This document shows positions 39,999 to 49,842 of a stretch of DNA of 64,000 nucleotides, in pieces. The translations under genes and the position numbers were made by a program. The notes under the pieces are model-generated. The model searched no databases. It was not told where the DNA came from and worked only from the letters and a program-made list of their open reading frames with translations. Position 1 is the first letter of the stretch; the number at the start of each line of letters is the position of its first letter. This stretch comes from Xanthomonas codiaei (lineage in GTDB: Bacteria; Pseudomonadota; Gammaproteobacteria; Xanthomonadales; Xanthomonadaceae), in assembly GCF_002939785.1 (NCBI RefSeq), contig NZ_MDEC01000014.1:62806-126805 (forward strand), given 5' to 3'.

Positions 39999-40797
39999 AC
40001 TCGCGTTAATGGCCGCCGTGGCGATCGCGCTGTGCGCGGTCGGCTGCGGCGGGCGCAATGCCAAGGCCGGTTCGGCCAAGAGTGTGGAAGAGGTCGCGCC
40101 GGTGTACTCGTTCCGCGACGACAAGGCCACCAAGAATCGTCTTGCCATCCAGGAGAAGTTGGGCCTGGCTCGCAACCGGCTGCAGACCGGCGACTACGCC
40201 GGTGCCGAAGAGCAGGTGCGTGCGGCGTTGAAGAAGGATTTGCAGTCGGTGGATGCCATCGGCATGCTGGCCCTGATCCAGGGCGCCAGGGGCGATGTGA
40301 CCGGATCGGGTGCATCGTACCGCCGCGCCGCCGAGCTGGCTCCCCAGCGTGGCGATGTGCTGAATAACTACGGTGCCTGGCTGTGCGCCAACGGCTCGCC
40401 TGCCGAATCGCTGCTGTGGTTTGATCGGGCATTGACCGACAGAACCTACGCATCGCCCGCGTCTGCACTCGGTAATGCCGGGGGGTGTGCGCTCAAGGCT
40501 GGCCAGTCCGAGCGGGCGACGAGCGACCTGCGCAAGGCGCTCGAATTGGACCCGAACAATCCTTATGCGCTGGAATCGATGGCGCGTCTGGAGGCGGGGC
40601 GTCGCAATTTTTTCGAAGCGCGTGCCTTTATCGAACGGCGGCTTGCGGCTGCACCGGCAACGGCTTCCGTGTTACAACTCGCCATTCAGATTGAGCAAGG
40701 GCTGGGCGACAAGGTAGCTGCCGGCCGTTACCAACAGCGGTTGGTCAAGGAATTTCCTGACGCAGCGACCGCTAATCCCGGGGCCAATGCATTGTGA
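39985..40797 (+). CDS. pilF: Type IV pilus biogenesis lipoprotein PilF/PilW (TPR)
   Basis: PilF is the pilotin for the secretin PilQ in type IV pili. The 270-residue protein starts at ATG 39985, overlapping rlmN. It has a hydrophobic N-terminus ending in a lipobox-like AVGC ([17 protein letters not shown]). Several TPR repeats follow ([63 protein letters not shown]). The rlmN-pilF-rodZ order is conserved in many gammaproteobacteria. It overlaps rodZ as GTGA. Confidence 0.92.
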   Translation: MRQRELALMAAVAIALCAVGCGGRNAKAGSAKSVEEVAPVYSFRDDKATKNRLAIQEKLGLARNRLQTGDYAGAEEQVRAALKKDLQSVDAIGMLALIQGARGDVTGSGASYRRAAELAPQRGDVLNNYGAWLCANGSPAESLLWFDRALTDRTYASPASALGNAGGCALKAGQSERATSDLRKALELDPNNPYALESMARLEAGRRNFFEARAFIERRLAAAPATASVLQLAIQIEQGLGDKVAAGRYQQRLVKEFPDAATANPGANAL

Positions 40798-41636
40798 TCA
40801 GTGATTCCAATCCGAACCCTTTCGAGCAGGAAAAGGGCTGCGGACAGCATTTGCGCGACGCCCGCGAGGCGGCAGGTCTGAATGTGGACGATGTGGCGGC
40901 CAAGCTGCGCATGCCGGCCCACGTGGTGCGTTCGCTGGAGCAGGAAGACTGGCAGCGTCTGGGCGCGCCGGTGTTCGTGCGCGGGCAGTTGCGCAGCTAT
41001 GCGCGCCTGCTGCAGGTCGACCTGGAGCCGCTGTTGCAGCAGGCCACCATCGCGCCGGTCGAACCGGTCAAGCTGGTCAGCCATACCCATACGCCGCGTG
41101 CGCGCCGCATCTTCGAAAGTACTGCGCGCAAGGCGATGTATGTCGTGATCACCGGCGTATTCGCGGTGCCGGTCTGGTATGCGACCCGCTCGCACCTGGA
41201 CGGCAAGCCGCCGAGCACCGTGTCGCTGGACAGCATGCCGGTGGCCGCCAAGCCCACCGCCCCGGCCCAGCCTGCCACCGCGCCGCGCGAGCAACCGACA
41301 CCGTATATCGCCTCGATGACCCCGGTGCCGCGCGCGACCCCGGCCAGCGAGACGCCAGCGCCCGCCGATGGCGGCAGCTTGTCGCTGAGTTTCAGTGGAG
41401 ACAGCTGGGTACAGATCCTGGCGCCGGATGGCAGCCCGGTGGAGAAGGCGCTGATTCGCGCCGGCGAACGTCGCAGCTATTCGCCGGGCCAGGTGGGCCG
41501 CGTCGTGCTGGGCAACGCATCGGCGGTAGAGGTTCAGCAAGGCGGCAGTATCGTCGATGTGAAACCGTTCCAGCGCGCTAACGTGGCACGTTTTGCGGTA
41601 TCCTCCGACGGCTCCGTGGTGCCTGCTTCCGAGTGA
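40794..41636 (+). CDS. rodZ: Cytoskeletal protein RodZ (helix-turn-helix, membrane, DUF4115)
   Basis: RodZ links MreB filaments to the membrane for rod shape. The 280-residue protein has an N-terminal Cro/CI-type helix-turn-helix (LRDAREAAGLNVDDVAAKL, RMPAHVVRSLEQEDW, RSYARLLQVD) and one membrane helix near 120 (AMYVVITGVFAVPVWYA). A Pro/Ala-rich periplasmic linker leads to a C-terminal DUF4115 domain (LSLSFSGDSWVQILAPDGSP). Start GTG 40794 overlaps the pilF stop. In many relatives ispG and hisS follow; here they are absent and yfgM comes next after 70 bases. Confidence 0.93.
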   Translation: MISDSNPNPFEQEKGCGQHLRDAREAAGLNVDDVAAKLRMPAHVVRSLEQEDWQRLGAPVFVRGQLRSYARLLQVDLEPLLQQATIAPVEPVKLVSHTHTPRARRIFESTARKAMYVVITGVFAVPVWYATRSHLDGKPPSTVSLDSMPVAAKPTAPAQPATAPREQPTPYIASMTPVPRATPASETPAPADGGSLSLSFSGDSWVQILAPDGSPVEKALIRAGERRSYSPGQVGRVVLGNASAVEVQQGGSIVDVKPFQRANVARFAVSSDGSVVPASE

Positions 41637-41706
41637 AGCGGACTGCGGTTTTTCATTTTTCCCTTTTGATGTTCCGCGCCTCCGGGATGACGGAGCGAGA
41701 GTACGC

Positions 41707-42345
41707 ATGGCGATCGACGATCTGCTGGACGAACACGAACAAGGCGAACGCGTTCGTTCCTGGTTGAGAAAGAATGGTGCGGGGCTGGTAGGCGGCGTCC
41801 TGCTCGGTCTGGCACTGATCCTGGGCTGGCAGTGGTGGCAGAAGCGCACCAATACCGAACTGGTTGAGGCCAACGCCCGTTACGAGGCGGTGGTGAAGTC
41901 GATCCAGGCCAAGAACCTGGACAAGGCCGCCAAGGACATCGTGGCGCTGGACGACGGCAAGGGCGGCATCTACGCCGAGCTTGCGGCGCTGCGTCTGGCC
42001 AAGGCCCAGGTCGACGCCGGCAAGAACGCCGAAGCGATCAAGACCTTGCGTGACGTACCCGCCGAAGGCGAGCTCAAGCAGATCGTGCAGCAGCGCCTGG
42101 CGCGCGTGCTGATCGAAAGCGGCAAGCCGGACGAAGCGATCAAGCTGCTGGCCGATGCGCAGGACCATGCCAGCCTGGAAATCCGCGGCGATGCACTGGT
42201 CGCGCAGGGCAAGCCCGATGAGGCGCGTGCGCTGTATACCCGGGCACTGCCTACGGTGGATGTGGCCTCGCCGCAACGCCGCTTGCTGGAAACCAAGCTG
42301 ATGGATGTGGGCGGCAAGGTGCCCGATCCGGCGGAGCAGATTTGA
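41707..42345 (+). CDS. yfgM: YfgM family TPR-like membrane protein
   Basis: YfgM is an inner-membrane protein with a periplasmic TPR-like domain, linked in E. coli to the SecYEG translocon and PpiD. The 212-residue product from ATG 41707 starts MAIDDLLDEHEQGERVRSWL, followed by a membrane helix (GAGLVGGVLLGLALILGW). Helical repeats follow (AELAALRLAKAQVDAGKNAEA, LARVLIESGKPDEAIKLLADA). It overlaps bamB by one base. Its place directly before bamB and der is conserved. Confidence 0.92.
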   Translation: MAIDDLLDEHEQGERVRSWLRKNGAGLVGGVLLGLALILGWQWWQKRTNTELVEANARYEAVVKSIQAKNLDKAAKDIVALDDGKGGIYAELAALRLAKAQVDAGKNAEAIKTLRDVPAEGELKQIVQQRLARVLIESGKPDEAIKLLADAQDHASLEIRGDALVAQGKPDEARALYTRALPTVDVASPQRRLLETKLMDVGGKVPDPAEQI

Positions 42346-43562
42346 TGAAGCAGGTTGATATGTACAAGCGCGTTGCATTGGTTGCCGTGATGGGTCTGTC
42401 GCTGGCTGGTTGCAGCACCGTCAAGGGCTGGTTTGCCGGAAAGGACGCTGCTGCCAAGAAGGCGCAGGAACCGGCCGAGCTGGTGAAGTTCGAACCCTCG
42501 GTCAAGGTCGACAAGATCTGGTCCACCGGCGTGGGCAAGGGCGAGGGACATATCGGTGTGCGTCAGCGCCCGGCCGTGGCCGATGGCAAGGTCTATGCCG
42601 CGGCGATCGCCGGTGGCGTGCAGGCGCTCGACCTGCAGACCGGCAAGCGCGTGTGGGAATACGAGCCCAAGAAGGAAGAGCGCAACGATCGCAAGTTCAA
42701 GCAGCGCCTGTCCGGCGGCCCCGGGGTCGGCGAAGGGCTGGTGGTGATCGGTAGCCTGTCCGGCGATGTGATTGCCCTGAACCAGGCCGACGGTACCGAA
42801 AAGTGGCGCGCCAAGGTGCCCAATGAAGTGATCGCCGCACCGGCGATCGCGCAGAACCTGGTGCTGGTGCGCAGCAACGACGGCCGCGTCACCGCGTTCG
42901 ATGCCGCCACCGGCGAGCGTCGCTGGTTCCACTCCGAGGAAGGCCCGACCTTGTCGGTGCGTGGCAATGCGCCGATCGTGACCGGCCCGGGCGTGGTGTT
43001 CGTGGGCAACGACAGCGGCACCTTGAGCGCGCTGGCACTGCAGGATGGCCGCCCGTTGTGGGAGCAGGCCATTGGCGTGCCGGAAGGCCGGACCGAGCTG
43101 GAGCGCATGTCCGACGTGGACGGTGCGCCGGTGCTCGATGGCACCACGCTGTACGCCACAAGCTTCAAGAACGAAACCCTGGCGTTGGAAGGCCCAAGCG
43201 GCCGTCCGCTGTGGACGCGCGATCACGGCGGCGCCGGTGGCGTTGGTGTGTCGTCGGCCGTGGTGGTGGTGTCCGACAATGCCGGTTCGGTGTGGGGCCT
43301 GGACAAGAGCAGCGGTGCGGCGATGTGGTCGCAGGCTGCCCTGGCGCGGCGCTCGCTCACCGGTGTGGCCATCCAGGGCGACTATGCCGTGGTCGGCGAT
43401 TACAAGGGCTACCTGCACTGGCTCAAGCTCAGCGACGGTGCACTGGCCGCGCGCGCTCGCGCTGGACGCGACACGCTGCTGGCGCAGCCGGTGGTCGTCG
43501 ATGGCATTCTGCTGGTACAAAATACCGACGGCGATTTCTCCGCCTTCCGGTTGGCACAATAA
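42345..43562 (+). CDS. bamB: Outer-membrane assembly lipoprotein BamB
   Basis: BamB is the beta-propeller lipoprotein of the BAM complex. The 405-residue protein has a lipoprotein signal ending in LAGC ([15 protein letters not shown]). Pyrrolo-quinoline-like propeller repeats follow ([74 protein letters not shown]). ATG 42345 forms TGATG with the yfgM stop; ATG 42360 is an equally plausible start since both precede the signal peptide. The der gene begins 11 bases after the stop. Confidence 0.95.
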   Translation: MKQVDMYKRVALVAVMGLSLAGCSTVKGWFAGKDAAAKKAQEPAELVKFEPSVKVDKIWSTGVGKGEGHIGVRQRPAVADGKVYAAAIAGGVQALDLQTGKRVWEYEPKKEERNDRKFKQRLSGGPGVGEGLVVIGSLSGDVIALNQADGTEKWRAKVPNEVIAAPAIAQNLVLVRSNDGRVTAFDAATGERRWFHSEEGPTLSVRGNAPIVTGPGVVFVGNDSGTLSALALQDGRPLWEQAIGVPEGRTELERMSDVDGAPVLDGTTLYATSFKNETLALEGPSGRPLWTRDHGGAGGVGVSSAVVVVSDNAGSVWGLDKSSGAAMWSQAALARRSLTGVAIQGDYAVVGDYKGYLHWLKLSDGALAARARAGRDTLLAQPVVVDGILLVQNTDGDFSAFRLAQ

Positions 43563-43572
43563 GGACCTTGCG

Positions 43573-44970
43573 ATGCTGCCCCTGGTCGCCCTGGTTGGAC
43601 GGCCCAATGTCGGCAAGTCCACCATCTTCAATGCGCTGACGCGCACCCGTGACGCGCTGGTCCACGACCAGCCTGGCGTCACCCGCGACCGCAATTACGG
43701 TGTCTGCCGTCTCGACGAGCAGCAACCCTTCATCGTCGTCGATACCGGCGGTATCGCCGGCGAAGAAGAGGGCCTGGCCGGCGCCACCGCGCGTCAGGCG
43801 CGCGCCGCCGCCGGCGAAGCCGATCTGGTGTTGTTCGTGGTCGATGGCCGCGAAGGTGCGTCCTCGCTGGACGACGAGATCCTGGCCTGGTTGCGCAAAC
43901 TGGCGCGCCCCACTGTGCTGGTGATCAACAAGATCGATGGCACCGACGAAGAAACCGTGCGCTCGGAATTCGCGCGCTACGGGTTCTCCGATGTGGTGGC
44001 GCTGTCTGCCGCGCATCGGCAGGGGATCGACGAGTTGCTCGACGAAGTCGGCGCGCGCCTGCCGGAAGAAGGATCGGGCGAGCTGCTGGACAACGACCCG
44101 GCGCGCGTGCGCATTGCCTTCGTAGGGCGGCCGAACGTGGGCAAGTCCACACTGGTCAACCGGTTGCTGGGCGAGGAGCGCATGATCGCCTCCGAAGTGC
44201 CGGGCACCACCCGCGATTCGATCGCGGTGGACCTGGAACGCGACAATCGCCAATACCGCCTGATCGATACCGCCGGCCTGCGCCGTCGCGGCAAGGTGGA
44301 AGAGGCGGTGGAGAAGTTCAGCGCGTTCAAGACGCTGCAGGCGATCGAGCAATGCCAGGTCGCGGTGCTGATGCTCGATGCCACCGAAGGCGTGACCGAT
44401 CAGGACGCGACGATCCTCGGTGCGATCCTGGATGCCGGTCGTGCGCTGGTGGTGGCGATCAACAAGTGGGACGGCCAGAGCGACTACCAGCGGGCACAGG
44501 CCGAAGACCTGCTGTCGCGCAAGCTGGGCTTCGTGAACTGGGCCGAGGCGGTGCGGATCTCCGCGTTGCATGGCTCGGGCATGCGCGAGCTGTTCCAGGC
44601 CATCCATCGCGCGCACGCCTCGGCCACGCACGAATTCAGCACCAGCGAAGTGAACCAGGCGCTGGAAATCGCCTACGAGACCAATCCGCCGCCGAGCATC
44701 CGCGGCCACGTCTCCAAGCTGCGCTACGTGCATCCGGGCGGTGCGAACCCACCAACCTTCATCGTGCATGGCACGCGGCTGAAGGTGTTGCCGGAGTCGT
44801 ACAAGCGCTATCTGGAAAACTTTTTCCGCAAGCGTTTCAAGCTGGTCGGCACGCCGGTGCGTTTCATTTTCCGCGAAGGTGCCAATCCGTACGAAGGCAA
44901 GAAGAACCCGCTGACCGACCGCCAGGTGGCGCGCAAGCGGCGCCTGATGCGGCACGTCAAGGGCAAGTAA
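43573..44970 (+). CDS. der: Ribosome-biogenesis GTPase Der (EngA)
   Basis: Der is an essential tandem GTPase for 50S assembly. The 465-residue protein from ATG 43573 has two G domains, each with a P-loop ([14 protein letters not shown] near 10; [14 protein letters not shown] near 185). Each also has a G3 (DTGGIAG; DTAGLRR) and G4 (NKID; NKWD). A C-terminal KH-like domain follows ([36 protein letters not shown]). The longer frame starting at 43045 runs through bamB in another frame and is not real. Confidence 0.98.
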   Translation: MLPLVALVGRPNVGKSTIFNALTRTRDALVHDQPGVTRDRNYGVCRLDEQQPFIVVDTGGIAGEEEGLAGATARQARAAAGEADLVLFVVDGREGASSLDDEILAWLRKLARPTVLVINKIDGTDEETVRSEFARYGFSDVVALSAAHRQGIDELLDEVGARLPEEGSGELLDNDPARVRIAFVGRPNVGKSTLVNRLLGEERMIASEVPGTTRDSIAVDLERDNRQYRLIDTAGLRRRGKVEEAVEKFSAFKTLQAIEQCQVAVLMLDATEGVTDQDATILGAILDAGRALVVAINKWDGQSDYQRAQAEDLLSRKLGFVNWAEAVRISALHGSGMRELFQAIHRAHASATHEFSTSEVNQALEIAYETNPPPSIRGHVSKLRYVHPGGANPPTFIVHGTRLKVLPESYKRYLENFFRKRFKLVGTPVRFIFREGANPYEGKKNPLTDRQVARKRRLMRHVKGK

Positions 44971-45123
44971 GACCGTTACCACCTAGCGCATGCGTGGCGT
45001 GATGTCGACGACGCATGCAGCCGCGCCTGAGCCGCTGCGTGCCGTGCGCCAGACAGCAGGGCCTGCTGTTCCGCTTGGGCGATGGGCGCGGGCCTTTCGC
45101 GAGGCGCTGGTATCCTTCGCGGC

Positions 45124-46344
45124 ATGAACGACTATCCCACCCGTATTGCCTACGCGCAGGCGCTGCAGATCCTGCATGCCGTAGCGGGCGCCAACCGTCC
45201 GCCGGACGAAACCATCGCCACCGCGCGTGCCGATGGGCGCATCTGTGCCGGCGATCTGATTGCCCCGCTGGCGCTGCCACCGTTCGCCAATAGTGCGATG
45301 GACGGCTTTGCGCTGCGCCACGTCGATCTGGTGGATGGGCAAACCCGCCTGCAATTAATCGGCGAGCAGTTTGCCGGCGAACGCTGGGACGGCACGCTGG
45401 GTCCAGGGCAATGCCTGCGCATCACTACCGGCGCGCCGCTGCCCGCCGGTGCCGACACCGTGGTGCCCAAGGAAGACACCGAAGAGCGCGATGGACTGGT
45501 GCTCATTCGTACTGCGCCTGGCGCGGGTGCCTCGGTGCGCCTGGCTGGCAGCGATGTGCGTGCCGGCGATCTGGTGATCCAGGCCGGGCAGGTGCTGACT
45601 CCGGCCCGCATCGGGCTGGCGGCGGCGCTCGGGGTCTCGCGGCTGGCGGTGGCGCCGCGGCCCACCATCGCGGTGCTGGCCACCGGCGACGAGCTGGTGG
45701 AGCCGGGCGTGCCGCTGGGCCCCGGACAGATCTACAACAGCAATCGCGACATGCTGATGGCGCAGCTGCGGGCGCTGGGCTATGCGCCCACCGCGTGGCC
45801 GACGTTGCCGGACGATCCGCAGCGCATCCGTACCATGCTGGAAGATGCAGCGGCGGCGTTCGATGTGGTGATTACCTGTGGCGGCGTGTCCGCGGGCGAA
45901 AAGGATTATCTGCCGCGGCTGATCGGCGAACTGGGCCAGATCCATTTCTGGCGCGTACGCATGCGCCCGGGCATGCCGGCGGTGCTGGGGCAGATCGGCC
46001 GCTGCGTGATATTGGGGCTGCCAGGCAATCCGGTCTCGGTGCTGGCGACGCTGATCGCCTATGGCGTGCCGTTGCTGGATGGCCTGCAGGGCCGCAGCGA
46101 GCCGCGGCCGCTGTGGAATGCCGCGTTGGCCAGTCCTTGGGAGAAGCGGCATGAACGGCTGGAGTTCCTGCGCGGGCGGCTGGAGTGCGGCGCCGATGGA
46201 CGCCTGAGCGCGCTGCCGCATCGTGGCGATGCCTCGCATCTGCTGCGTGGCGCTGCCGAGAGCAACGCGCTGATCGTGCTGCCGGAGCAGGCGCGTCGTT
46301 TCGAAGCCGGCGAGATCGTACGGGTGATTCCTTACGCGCTGTAG
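45124..46344 (+). CDS. moeA: Molybdopterin molybdenumtransferase MoeA (first copy)
   Basis: MoeA inserts molybdate into adenylylated molybdopterin. The 406-residue protein starts at ATG 45124 (MNDYPTRIAYAQALQILH). It has LPPFANSAMDGFALRHVDL, TTGAPLPAGADTVVPKEDT, PTIAVLATGDELVEPG, the TCGGVSAGEKDYL motif and LGLPGNPVSVLATLI. A second MoeA-type gene lies at 50181; this copy has the more canonical motifs. It is convergent with the MoeB-like gene 100 bases away. Confidence 0.95.
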   Translation: MNDYPTRIAYAQALQILHAVAGANRPPDETIATARADGRICAGDLIAPLALPPFANSAMDGFALRHVDLVDGQTRLQLIGEQFAGERWDGTLGPGQCLRITTGAPLPAGADTVVPKEDTEERDGLVLIRTAPGAGASVRLAGSDVRAGDLVIQAGQVLTPARIGLAAALGVSRLAVAPRPTIAVLATGDELVEPGVPLGPGQIYNSNRDMLMAQLRALGYAPTAWPTLPDDPQRIRTMLEDAAAAFDVVITCGGVSAGEKDYLPRLIGELGQIHFWRVRMRPGMPAVLGQIGRCVILGLPGNPVSVLATLIAYGVPLLDGLQGRSEPRPLWNAALASPWEKRHERLEFLRGRLECGADGRLSALPHRGDASHLLRGAAESNALIVLPEQARRFEAGEIVRVIPYAL

Positions 46345-46444
46345 GCGCGTGCGGATCGGTGTGACTCCATGCGGCGCCGATGTGCACGATCCGCGCAGCG
46401 ACAACGCTGCGCCGGTCGGCAAACAGGTAGCACGGTGGTGGGTG

Positions 46445-47587
46445 TCAATCGACGGCGCTGCCGCAGAATGCGGCGTAATCCGGATACCCCGCAAACGGGG
46501 TGCCTGGCGCACAGACCGGGCATTGCAGATCGGGCGGCAGGCGGATTTCGCGAAACCGCATCGACAGCGCATCGAAGCTGAGCAGGCGCCCGGCCAGGCT
46601 GTCGCCAATGCCAAGCAGCAACTTCACCGCCTCGGTCGCCTGCAGCAGGCCGATCACACCGGGCAGTACGCCAAGCACGCCGGCCTCGGCGCAGCTGGGT
46701 GCGAATTCGGGCGGCGGCGGCTCGGGGAACAGGCAGCGGTAGCAGGGCGCATGGCCACGATTGCGGCCCGCATCGAACACGCTCACCTGGCCCTCGAACT
46801 GTTGCACGGCGCCGTAGATCAGCGGTTTGCCGAGTCTGACGCAGGCATCGTTGAGCAGATAGCGCGCGGGAAAGTTGTCGGCGCCATCGACCACAACGTC
46901 CACGTCCTGCAGCAAGGCCTCCACATTCTCGGCGGTGACCCGTGCCTGCACTGCATCGATGTGCACGCGCGGATTGAGCGCGGCAATGCGTCGTGCCGCC
47001 GAGTCGACCTTGGCGATGCCCACACTGTCTTCGGTATGCAGGATCTGGCGCTGCAGATTGCTGCGGTCGACCACATCGTCGTCGGCAAGACGCAAGTGTC
47101 CAACCCCCGCAGCCGCCAGATAGAACGCGGCCGGCGAGCCCAGGCCGCCGGCGCCGATCAGCAGCACGCGCGCACCTGCCAGTCGCTGCTGGCCGTCGAA
47201 GCCGACTTGCGGCAGCCGCAAGTGCCGCGAATAGCGTTCGAGAAAATCCTGCTCGTCCGCAGGCAGCGTCGGGCGCACTACCGGCAAGCCGGCGTTTTGC
47301 CACGCCGTGGTACCGCCCAGCACCGATCTCACCTGGGTGAACCCGCGCGCACGCAAGGTCGCGGCCGTCTGTGCAGAACGCTTGCCGCTCTGGCAGATCA
47401 GGACGATCTCGCGCGCCCGTTCGGGCAGGTAGTGGCTGGGCTCAGCTTCCAGGTCTCCTTGTGCGATGGCCGCGGCGCCCTCGGCCTGGCCGCTGGCGCG
47501 CTCGTGCAGTTGCCGGATATCGATCAGCAAGGCGCCCTGCAGGGCACGCGCGCGCGCATCGGCTGGGGAGATGTCGTGGCTGCTCAT
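46445..47587 (-). CDS. moeB: Rhodanese-MoeB/ThiF fusion, sulfur-carrier adenylyltransferase
   Basis: MoeB-type proteins adenylate the C-terminus of a sulfur carrier such as MoaD or ThiS. The 380-residue protein from ATG 47587 has a rhodanese domain first (about 1-105, with LIDIRQLHERASGQ and the active loop LICQSGKRS). The E1-like domain follows: YSRHLRLPQVGFDGQQ, nucleotide loop IGAGGLGSPAAFYLAAAG, DVVDRSNLQRQIL, GADNFPARYLLND, and zinc cysteines in CYRCLFPEPP and CPVCAPG. In MoeZ/MOCS3 proteins the rhodanese is at the C-terminus, so the order is swapped here. It faces moeA. Confidence 0.92.
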   Translation of the reverse strand: MSSHDISPADARARALQGALLIDIRQLHERASGQAEGAAAIAQGDLEAEPSHYLPERAREIVLICQSGKRSAQTAATLRARGFTQVRSVLGGTTAWQNAGLPVVRPTLPADEQDFLERYSRHLRLPQVGFDGQQRLAGARVLLIGAGGLGSPAAFYLAAAGVGHLRLADDDVVDRSNLQRQILHTEDSVGIAKVDSAARRIAALNPRVHIDAVQARVTAENVEALLQDVDVVVDGADNFPARYLLNDACVRLGKPLIYGAVQQFEGQVSVFDAGRNRGHAPCYRCLFPEPPPPEFAPSCAEAGVLGVLPGVIGLLQATEAVKLLLGIGDSLAGRLLSFDALSMRFREIRLPPDLQCPVCAPGTPFAGYPDYAAFCGSAVD

Positions 47588-48338
47588 GGCGCTATTGTCG
47601 CGCAACGCCGGTGCGCAATGTGCAGCGCTCGCTGTACCTGCGCCAGCCGCGCAGTTCGACCCTGTTTGCGGCTGCAGACGGCTGACGGCGACATCGGAGG
47701 GAATCCGCACTGCATCGCTTATGCGTGCCGAGCATCGCGCGTGACCGGCACAAGCGAGCCAGATGCCCGCTGCTCGAGGAAGTTGGCCACGCAAGGACAC
47801 CGGCGCGGCGCGACCGCAGTCACGATGCCTTGCTCGATGGCGCTGCGGTGCCGGGCAGCTGTGGGCACAACTGCGCGACGCAACCAATCAGCTACGCATT
47901 ACAGCGGCTCAGTTCGCTATCGCGACTAAGAGCGGCTAGCAAAACGTAGCGAGCGGTCGTCAGGTGGGTGTGGACGGCGCGGAGGAACCGCAGTGGACGC
48001 GTGGTACATGCCGCACCGGGCGCCGACCGCGCCCGCCGGGTGGCCCCGCAGTCGTTTTGCTAGCTGCTCTTAGCCAGCCATGCAGGCAGCTGGGTGCTCC
48101 AACACCTGGCCGGCCGAGGTGCCCGGCCGTTTGTGATGCGGCGCGTGCTGGCTGCACCACGCGTTGGCGTGAGGCTCACCGGCGCGGCAGTAGGGTGGCC
48201 ATGTCCGTACCCGATCCACGTTCGCACACTGGTTCCGTGCCTGGATACCGTGGTGTGGGCAACTTCCCAGCGGCGCGCAGCCCGGCCTGATGCCCAACGC
48301 TGCGTGCCCTGGCCGTTTGAATGTGAGAGGAAATCCGC
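47588..48338. other. Long intergenic region between moeB and a small gene
   Basis: About 750 bases without a supported protein gene. It holds the MITE-like element at 47926-48073. The remainder has G+C-rich open frames on several strands with no start signals, family motifs or clear codon pattern. Confidence 0.5.
47926..48073. repeat. MITE-like element, 148 bp with 21-bp terminal inverted repeats
   Basis: The left end CTAAGAGCGGCTAGCAAAAC plus G (47926-47946) is the reverse complement of the right end CGTTTTGCTAGCTGCTCTTA plus G (48053-48073), with one mismatch. The interior is G+C-rich and non-coding. No obvious target-site duplication is visible. The size and structure fit a miniature inverted-repeat element that would need a transposase encoded elsewhere. 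Confidence 0.75.
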
Positions 48339-48554
48339 ATGGCTCCCGACATCGATGCGCAACTGAAAGAGCTGGCAGAACAATTGCCCCAGATCCGCAA
48401 GCAACACCCGGATGATTTCTGGGATGTGTTCCATGCACGTGCTGAGACAATCAGCGGCGCTGCCGATTCGCCGGAACAGGCCGCGCAGATCGCAAGACGA
48501 ATCGAAGAACTCCTTGCCGCCCATCAGCTGGGGCCTGCCGACCCTGGAGCGTGA
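48339..48554 (+). CDS. Small acidic helical protein of unknown function
   Basis: This 71-residue product (MAPDIDAQLKELAEQLPQIR) has a good ribosome site, GAGAGGAAA, before ATG 48339. It is soluble and mainly helical: one helix through LKELAEQLPQIRKQ, a segment HPDDFWDVFHARAETI, and a C-terminal helix SPEQAAQIARRIEELLAAH. No family is recognised. It lies downstream of the MITE-like element and 235 bases before the exonuclease III gene on the same strand. Confidence 0.65.
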   Translation: MAPDIDAQLKELAEQLPQIRKQHPDDFWDVFHARAETISGAADSPEQAAQIARRIEELLAAHQLGPADPGA

Positions 48555-48789
48555 TGTCGGCGGCGCAGGCGCCCGGTGTTGAGTGGCGCGCCGATGGACC
48601 GCCATGTTCTCCTGCTGCGCAGTCGGTAATCGCTCGTTGACTCGGCAAGCGACGTCTCGCGACAGCGGTGGCCCGCAGGCGCAGGCACCTGCGGAAGCTT
48701 GCGACACGGCTCCGGCGCGTCTGAGCCTGTATGTCATTTATCCGCACCATGCGGCTGTATCCCGTTGACCCACACCTCGCAGGGACGCC

Positions 48790-49842
48790 ATGGCACCGAT
48801 CACGCGCAAGATCGCCACCTTCAACGTCAACGGTATCGCCAGCCGTCTGCCGCATCTGCTGCAATGGCTCGAGCGCGAACAGCCGGACATCGTTGGATTG
48901 CAGGAACTGAAAGCCGCCCAGGAGGTATTTCCGGAGCGGGCGATACGTGACGCCGGCTATGGCGTGATCTGGCAGGGGCAGCGGTCCTGGAACGGCGTAG
49001 CGTTGTTGGCACGCGATGCAGAACCGGTGGAGATCCGACGCGGCTTGCCGTGGGACCCTGGCGATACGCAAAGCCGCTATCTGGAAGCGGCGATCCACGG
49101 CGTGGTGGTGGCCTGCCTGTATCTGCCCAATGGCAACCCGCAGCCGGGGCCGAAATTCGATTACAAGCTGGCCTGGTTCCAGCGATTGATCCGTCATGCC
49201 AGAACGTTGGTGGAGTTGCCGCATCCGGTTGCCTTGATCGGCGATTTCAACGTGGTGCCGACCGATGCGGATATCTACGATCCCAAGGGATGGCGCAAGG
49301 ACGCCTTGCTGCAGCCGGAGAGCCGCAAGGCCTACGCGACGCTGCTGGCGCAGGGCTGGACCGACAGCCTGTTGGCAGTGCACGGCGCTGCGGCGCCTTA
49401 CACATTCTGGGACTATTTCCGCCAGCACTTTGCGCGCGACCGCGGCCTGCGGATCGACCATCTGCTGCTCAATGACGCACTGGCCTCCGGCCTGCAGGAT
49501 GCGGGTGTGGATAAATGGGTGCGCGCTCTAGAAAAGGCCAGCGATCATGCACCGACCTGGATCCGCGTGCGCCTGCCGGAGGCAGCAGTGCAGGCGGACG
49601 CCGCAGTCGAAGCGGCTGCGGGTACTCGCAAGCGGGTGGTCGCCAAGAAAACGGCAATGCGCAAGTCGCGCACTCCGACACCGGCAAAGCGTGCATCGCA
49701 GCGTCCGGCCAAGAACACCACTACTAGTCAGGCGCCAAGCAAAAGCGTGGCAAAAACCCCAACACCGACCAAGGTGGCGAAGCCGCGTAAAGTCGCGACG
49801 AAAAAGCGTGCGAGTCGCCAGCAGCAGACCAGTGACCATTAA
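48790..49842 (+). CDS. xth: Exodeoxyribonuclease III (XthA type) with a basic histone-like tail
   Basis: This is an AP endonuclease / 3'-5' exonuclease for base excision repair. Residues 1-258 are the endonuclease/exonuclease/phosphatase domain: IATFNVNGIASRLPHLL, catalytic Glu in VGLQELKAAQEVFP, Tyr region VACLYLPNGNPQPG, Asp/Asn in LIGDFNVVPTDADIYD, and the C-terminal RIDHLLLND and KASDHAPTW. A further 90 residues follow, of which the last 75 have about 23 Lys/Arg, many Ala/Pro/Thr and almost no acid (RKRVVAKKTAMRKSRTPTPA). Such H1-like tails are not part of standard Xth proteins and may increase DNA binding. Confidence 0.93.
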   Translation: MAPITRKIATFNVNGIASRLPHLLQWLEREQPDIVGLQELKAAQEVFPERAIRDAGYGVIWQGQRSWNGVALLARDAEPVEIRRGLPWDPGDTQSRYLEAAIHGVVVACLYLPNGNPQPGPKFDYKLAWFQRLIRHARTLVELPHPVALIGDFNVVPTDADIYDPKGWRKDALLQPESRKAYATLLAQGWTDSLLAVHGAAAPYTFWDYFRQHFARDRGLRIDHLLLNDALASGLQDAGVDKWVRALEKASDHAPTWIRVRLPEAAVQADAAVEAAAGTRKRVVAKKTAMRKSRTPTPAKRASQRPAKNTTTSQAPSKSVAKTPTPTKVAKPRKVATKKRASRQQQTSDH

